Shown: positions 61,162-64,000 of the stretch, in pieces
How the letters are laid out: every line of letters begins with the position of its first letter
How positions within the stretch are numbered: the stretch's first letter is position 1
Origin: Herbidospora sakaeratensis
GTDB lineage: Bacteria > Actinomycetota > Actinomycetes > Streptosporangiales > Streptosporangiaceae
Length of the DNA stretch: 64,000 bases
Assembly: GCF_001570525.1 (NCBI RefSeq)
Contig: NZ_BBXC01000019.1
Span: 62,001-126,000 of the forward strand
Direction of reading: 5' to 3'
Translations under genes and position numbers: made by a program
The notes under the pieces: model-generated
Databases searched by the model: none
Told to the model about the DNA's origin: nothing
Seen by the model: only the letters and a program-made list of their open reading frames with translations

Positions 61162-61644
61162 ATGCCCACGCGAACCAATCTCTTCGCCGCCGCTTTCCTG
61201 CGCACCAACGGCCGATGGTCGGGGGCCGAGGTCGACCTGTCCGAGGCCGAGATCGCCGACGACGTCGGCGACGCCGTGAGCGAGGCCCTCGCCCTGTCGG
61301 GTGAGGAGCTCGTGCTGCTCTGCGTCGAGGTCGAAGACGAGTGGTTCGCCCTCGTGCGCTACGAGGGCGACCTCGACCCCCGGGTGTTCCTGTCCGACGC
61401 CCAGGCCGGGGCGACCGACCCGCTCGGCGAGTTGTTCGCCGAGCTGGCCGGCATCGCGGTCGACAAGGAGACGCCCGACCTCGGGGTCCGCCCCGGCGGC
61501 GACTTCGAGCTGCTGGCCGACTTCGGGCTGCGCGCCGAGGAACTGCTGGAGCTGAGCGTCGAGGAGGGCATGCTGCCCGCCGACGTCCTGTCGGTCGTCG
61601 CCGAGCGCCTGGCCTTCGGCGAAGAGCTCGACCGGCTCAGGTGA
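61162..61644 (+). CDS. tRNA adenosine deaminase-associated protein 2
   Basis: A 160-residue paralogue of the preceding protein, sharing the C-terminal block (LLADFGLRAEELLELSVEEGMLPADVLSVVAERLAF). N-terminus: LFAAAFLRTNGRWSGAEVDLSEAE, with LVLLCVEVEDEWFALVRYEGDLDPRVFLSDA following. The shared end suggests an obligate heterodimer. tadA starts 19 bp downstream. Confidence 0.88.
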   Translation: MPTRTNLFAAAFLRTNGRWSGAEVDLSEAEIADDVGDAVSEALALSGEELVLLCVEVEDEWFALVRYEGDLDPRVFLSDAQAGATDPLGELFAELAGIAVDKETPDLGVRPGGDFELLADFGLRAEELLELSVEEGMLPADVLSVVAERLAFGEELDRLR

Positions 61645-61662
61645 TCTTCTCTGTACGACCAG

Positions 61663-62100
61663 GTGATGGGCCTGGCCCTCGCCGAAGCCGTGGAGGCTTC
61701 GCAGCGGGGTGAGGTGCCCGTGGGCGCCGTCGTCGTGTCCGGCGACCGGGTGCTGGCGCGGGCCTCGAACGCGCGGGAGTCGTCCGGCGATCCGACCGCG
61801 CACGCCGAGATCCTGGCGCTCCGGGCCGCGGCCGCGGCGCTGGGGGAATGGCGGCTGACCGGGTGCACCCTCGTCGTGACGCTGGAGCCCTGCACGATGT
61901 GCGCCGGGGCCGCCGTGTTGTCCAGGGTCGACCGGATCGTCTACGGGGCCGTCGACGAGAAGGGCGGCGCCGTCGGGTCGTTGTGGGACGTGGTGCGCGA
62001 CCGGCGGCTCAACCATCGGCCCGAGGTGGTCATGGGCGTCCGCGAAGAGGAATGTTCTGGGTTGCTTTCGGCCTTCTTCGCCGCGAGGCGCGAGCAGTGA
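61663..62100 (+). CDS. tadA: tRNA-specific adenosine deaminase
   Basis: Zinc enzyme that changes A34 to inosine in tRNA-Arg(ACG). The 145-residue product has the catalytic motifs TAHAEILAL (zinc His and proton-shuttle Glu) and EPCTMCAGA (two zinc cysteines), plus SRVDRIVYGA. The start is GTG 61663 or ATG 61666; the upstream codons (LYDQ) look like family N-terminus, so a non-standard CTG start at 61651 is conceivable. Last gene of the three-gene operon. Confidence 0.93.
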   Translation: MMGLALAEAVEASQRGEVPVGAVVVSGDRVLARASNARESSGDPTAHAEILALRAAAAALGEWRLTGCTLVVTLEPCTMCAGAAVLSRVDRIVYGAVDEKGGAVGSLWDVVRDRRLNHRPEVVMGVREEECSGLLSAFFAARREQ

Positions 62101-62124
62101 CCATTCTCCGGTAAGCTGCTCTGC

Positions 62125-62212
62125 GGTGGTGTCTCCTAGTGGCCGATGGAGCGCGCCTCGAAAGCGCGTGTAGGGCAACCTACCGTGGGTTCAAATCCCA
62201 CCACCACCGCCA
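62125..62212 (+). tRNA. tRNA-Ser(CGA)
   Basis: Acceptor stem GGTGGTG/CACCACC, anticodon stem CGCGC/GCGCG around loop CTCGAAA (anticodon CGA, codon UCG), a long class II variable arm, T-arm GTGGG-TTCAAAT-CCCAC and an encoded CCA (62210-62212). Confidence 0.95.
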
Positions 62213-62220
62213 CGCATACG

Positions 62221-62254
62221 AAGACCCGGTGTGATCATCACACCGGGTCTTTTG
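62221..62254. terminator. Terminator after tRNA-Ser(CGA)
   Basis: Perfect stem AAGACCCGGTGTGAT / ATCACACCGGGTCTT followed by TT, serving both the tRNA and the convergent gene. Confidence 0.9.
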
Positions 62255-62262
62255 TTTCCGTC

Positions 62263-62553
62263 TCAGAGTTCGAGCACCCGCGCGTGCAGCACCGAGCGCT
62301 GGTGCAGCGCCGCGCGCAGGGCCCGGTGGAGCCCGTCTTCCAGGTAGAGCTCGCCCTCCCACTGCACGACGTGTGGGAAGAGGTCGCCGTAGAAGGTGGA
62401 GTCCTTGGCCAGCAGCGAGTGCAGGTCGAGGTTGGCCTTGGTGGTGATGAGCGCGTCCAGTCTGACCTGGCGGGGCGGAATCTGCGCCCACTCGCGATGT
62501 CCGAGACCGTGCTCGGGATAAGGGCGTTCGTCGCCGACCAACTTAAAGATCAC
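62263..62553 (-). CDS. Conserved small protein (VapB-antitoxin-like annotation in relatives)
   Basis: 96 residues from GTG 62553: MIFKLVGDERPYPEHGLGHR, then QVRLDALITTKANLDLHSLLAKDSTFYGDLFPHVVQWEGELYLEDGLHRALRAALHQRSVLHARVLEL. It is highly conserved beside tRNA-Ser in actinobacteria, and database names such as type II toxin-antitoxin VapB are from memory; no toxin gene lies beside it, so the name is doubtful. It is a single gene with its own terminator. Confidence 0.75.
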   Translation of the reverse strand: MIFKLVGDERPYPEHGLGHREWAQIPPRQVRLDALITTKANLDLHSLLAKDSTFYGDLFPHVVQWEGELYLEDGLHRALRAALHQRSVLHARVLEL

Positions 62554-62586
62554 GCTATGTAGTTTATGAGACGAAGGTGGCCAGGG

Positions 62587-63444
62587 TCAGATCGACCCGG
62601 AGAACGTGTCACATCGTGCGGGATCCCCTGATTTGTAGCCGTTCGTGAACCAGGTGACCCGCTGCTCCGAGGTGCCGTGGGTGAACGCGTCGGGGTTCAC
62701 CTGACCGCCGCTCTTCTTCTGGATGGAGTCGTCGCCGACCGCCGCGGCGGCGTCGAGCGCCTCCTGGATGTCCTTGTCGGTGAACGCGTTGGCGAAGAAG
62801 CCGGTGTCGACGGCGTTCTTGGCCCAGACGCCCGCGTAGCAGTCGGCCTGGAGCTCCACCCGGACCGACCCGCTGTCGGCCCCCTCGCCGCCGCTCTGCT
62901 CCAGGGTGCCGGTGAGGTTCTGGACGTGGTGGCCGTACTCGTGGGCGATCACATACGACTGGGCGAACGGGGTGTTCGCCGCGCCCAGTTGGGATTCCAG
63001 TTGGTTGAAGAAGCTCAGGTCCAGATAGACGTACCGGTCGACCGGGCAGTAGAAGGGCCCCACGGCCGAGTCGGCCGCGCCGCACTCGGTCTGCACGCCC
63101 TGCTCGAAGAGCGCCGTCTTGGCCTTCTGGTAACCGTCGACCTGCGTGGCCCAGTAGTCCTGCAGGCTGTTGACGACGCCGACGACCCGGCACTGCTCGT
63201 CCTGGTCGGCGTCCGCGCCGGTCTTGCACTTCGCACCGAGATCACTTGACGGCTGGACGCCGGGGTTCTCCGCGCCTCCCCCACCGGTGATGTCACCGGG
63301 GTTGATGCCGAAGACGAGGGCGACGATCAACGCGATGATGCCGGCCGCGCCACCGCCGATCGCAAGCCCGCCACCGGGGATCCCGCCCCGGCCACGGTTC
63401 TCGACCTGAGACGAGTCGAGTTGCGCTTGGTCATCGAAATCCAT
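62587..63444 (-). CDS. Neutral zinc metallopeptidase (YpfJ/KPN_00403 type)
   Basis: 285 residues from ATG 63444: a short cytosolic start, membrane helix (about 28-47, IGGGAAGIIALIVALVFGI), then an extracytoplasmic peptidase domain. The zinc motif HEYGHHVQ (168-175) and the third ligand in VELQADCYAG (Glu199) mark a gluzincin-like family. Several cysteines (CKTG, DEQC, TECG, FYCP) suggest disulfides. The substrate is unknown. Confidence 0.88.
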   Translation of the reverse strand: MDFDDQAQLDSSQVENRGRGGIPGGGLAIGGGAAGIIALIVALVFGINPGDITGGGGAENPGVQPSSDLGAKCKTGADADQDEQCRVVGVVNSLQDYWATQVDGYQKAKTALFEQGVQTECGAADSAVGPFYCPVDRYVYLDLSFFNQLESQLGAANTPFAQSYVIAHEYGHHVQNLTGTLEQSGGEGADSGSVRVELQADCYAGVWAKNAVDTGFFANAFTDKDIQEALDAAAAVGDDSIQKKSGGQVNPDAFTHGTSEQRVTWFTNGYKSGDPARCDTFSGSI

Positions 63445-63582
63445 GGGCGCGCTACTGCCCTCTTGGCGGCCGATCATGCGGGCCGTCGCGGCCCTGGTGA
63501 GCGCGGCCGGTTGGCGCCGGGTGCGGTGATCAGCCGAGGGCGGTGGGCGGTGCCGGCCGGGCGGAGCCGTAACGGAGAAAGA

Positions 63583-63616
63583 AGAAGGAGCAGGTCGGTT
63601 GTGACCTGCTCCTTCT
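63583..63616 (-). terminator. Terminator after tRNA-Ser(GGA)
   Basis: Perfect 14-bp stem AGAAGGAGCAGGTC / GACCTGCTCCTTCT with a six-base loop; on the minus strand it is followed by TCTTTC. Confidence 0.85.
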
Positions 63617-63618
63617 GG

Positions 63619-63707
63619 TGGCGGAGGATAGGGGATTTGAACCCCTGATCGGTTTCCCGAAACACGATTTCCAATCGTGCGCCCTAGGCCAACTAGGCGA
63701 ATCCTCC
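63619..63707 (-). tRNA. tRNA-Ser(GGA)
   Basis: Minus strand: acceptor GGAGGAT/ATCCTCC, anticodon stem CACGA/TCGTG around TTGGAAA (anticodon GGA, codons UCC/UCU), class II variable arm of 16 bases, T-arm AGGGG-TTCAAAT-CCCCT, discriminator G and encoded CCA. Confidence 0.95.
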
Positions 63708-63797
63708 GCCGAGAAGTTTACATGACTTGGCGCATGCGCCGTCCTTCCATTCGGAGGGCTGGGCACAGGTGGTTCGGCTGGCGGCTAGACTGTCCTC

Positions 63798-63892
63798 GGA
63801 CCCCTCGCGCGGCGTCATCCTGTGAACCTCCCCAGGGCCGGAAGGCAGCAAGGATAAGCGGGCTCTGGCGGGTGTGCGGGGGGTTCTTTGCT
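63798..63892 (+). ncRNA. ffs: Bacterial small signal recognition particle RNA (4.5S)
   Basis: The hairpin apex is canonical: TGTGAACC, then CCAGGGCCGGAAGGCAGCAA and GGATAAGC, with the GGAA tetraloop and the symmetric and asymmetric loops that bind Ffh. Outer arms GACCCCTCGCGC and GTGCGGGGGGTTC pair. It lies just before dnaX, as in many actinobacteria. Confidence 0.9.
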
Positions 63893-63923
63893 TCCGGTTC
63901 TGCTCTCCCCGAGGAGACCGTTC

Positions 63924-64000
63924 ATGAGTCTCGCGCTCTACCGCAAATACCGTCCTGGGACGTTTGCAGAGGTCAAAGGGCAGGAGCACGTCACCGACCC
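63924..64000 (+). CDS. dnaX: DNA polymerase III gamma/tau subunit (5' end only)
   Basis: Clamp-loader ATPase. Only 25 codons are inside the window: SLALYRKYRPGTFAEVKGQE, the invariant DnaX N-terminus. ATG 63924 has GAGGAG upstream. The Walker motifs lie beyond the window. Confidence 0.9.
   Translation, partial: MSLALYRKYRPGTFAEVKGQEHVTD

Noticed and set aside
62263-62553. Toxin-antitoxin module
   Set aside because: The small protein is sometimes named VapB-like, but no PIN-domain or other toxin gene is adjacent and it lacks a recognisable AbrB-type start.

Overview
The window is about 64 kb of high-GC actinobacterial chromosome centred on the replication origin. Gene order (gnd-dnaN-oriC-dnaA-rpmH-rnpA-yidD-yidC-jag-rsmG-parA-parB, then trxA-trxB-anti-sigma-sigM-pseudokinase-murJ-DUF6049 and ino1-padR-ponA-GT87-rpsF-ssb-rpsR-rplI-dnaB) is the conserved actinobacterial ori block. 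The many GTG starts, the DnaA domain II rich in GFPQ/GYPQ, the tadA-associated protein pair and the mix of streptomycete-like and mycobacterium-like order suggest a member of the Streptosporangiales; the genus cannot be fixed from sequence reading alone.

Layout. 1-4.6 kb: gnd (partial), dnaN, oriC with a dense DnaA-box array, and dnaA, all on the minus strand. 4.6-9.95 kb: the rpmH-to-parB block on the plus strand. 9.95-17 kb: a gene-poor, lower-GC island with five parS sites in and around parAB, a threonine aldolase gene, small tandem repeats, an ABC-ATPase pseudogene carrying a near-identical copy of part of the anti-sigma gene found 7 kb away, one secreted protein, and a decayed dnaN fragment. 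17-29.2 kb: ddl, an aminotransferase, a GNAT gene, and the minus-strand envelope/stress block DUF6049-murJ-pseudokinase-sigM-antisigma-trxB-trxA. 29.3-33.9 kb: pcnA-bioA, an MFS gene, idi. 33.9-42.9 kb: ino1, padR with a palindromic operator, a class A PBP, two polytopic GT87-like transferases, endonuclease IV and two small membrane proteins. 43.1-49.4 kb: rpsF-ssb-rpsR-rplI, a MATE exporter, and dnaB interrupted by a 427-residue intein with homing endonuclease motifs.

49.4-64 kb: cpdA-like phosphodiesterase, SRPBCC protein, XRE regulator, an ABC-2 exporter divergent from a histidine kinase/response regulator pair, a second dnaN, a FadR-type regulator, an XRE-TPR regulator, a PH-domain membrane protein coupled to a 55-residue membrane peptide, upp, two tadA-associated genes plus tadA, tRNA-Ser(CGA), a zinc metallopeptidase, tRNA-Ser(GGA), the SRP RNA and the start of dnaX.

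Beyond the expected genes, DnaA boxes cluster not only at oriC but also upstream of dnaA, rsmG and, most densely, dnaB, which suggests that DnaA-ATP level could coordinate several replication and ribosome-maturation genes. The island between parB and ddl looks like a graveyard that has captured inverted fragments of neighbouring essential genes. A 51-bp element with a conserved nested hairpin occurs twice, 19.7 kb apart.
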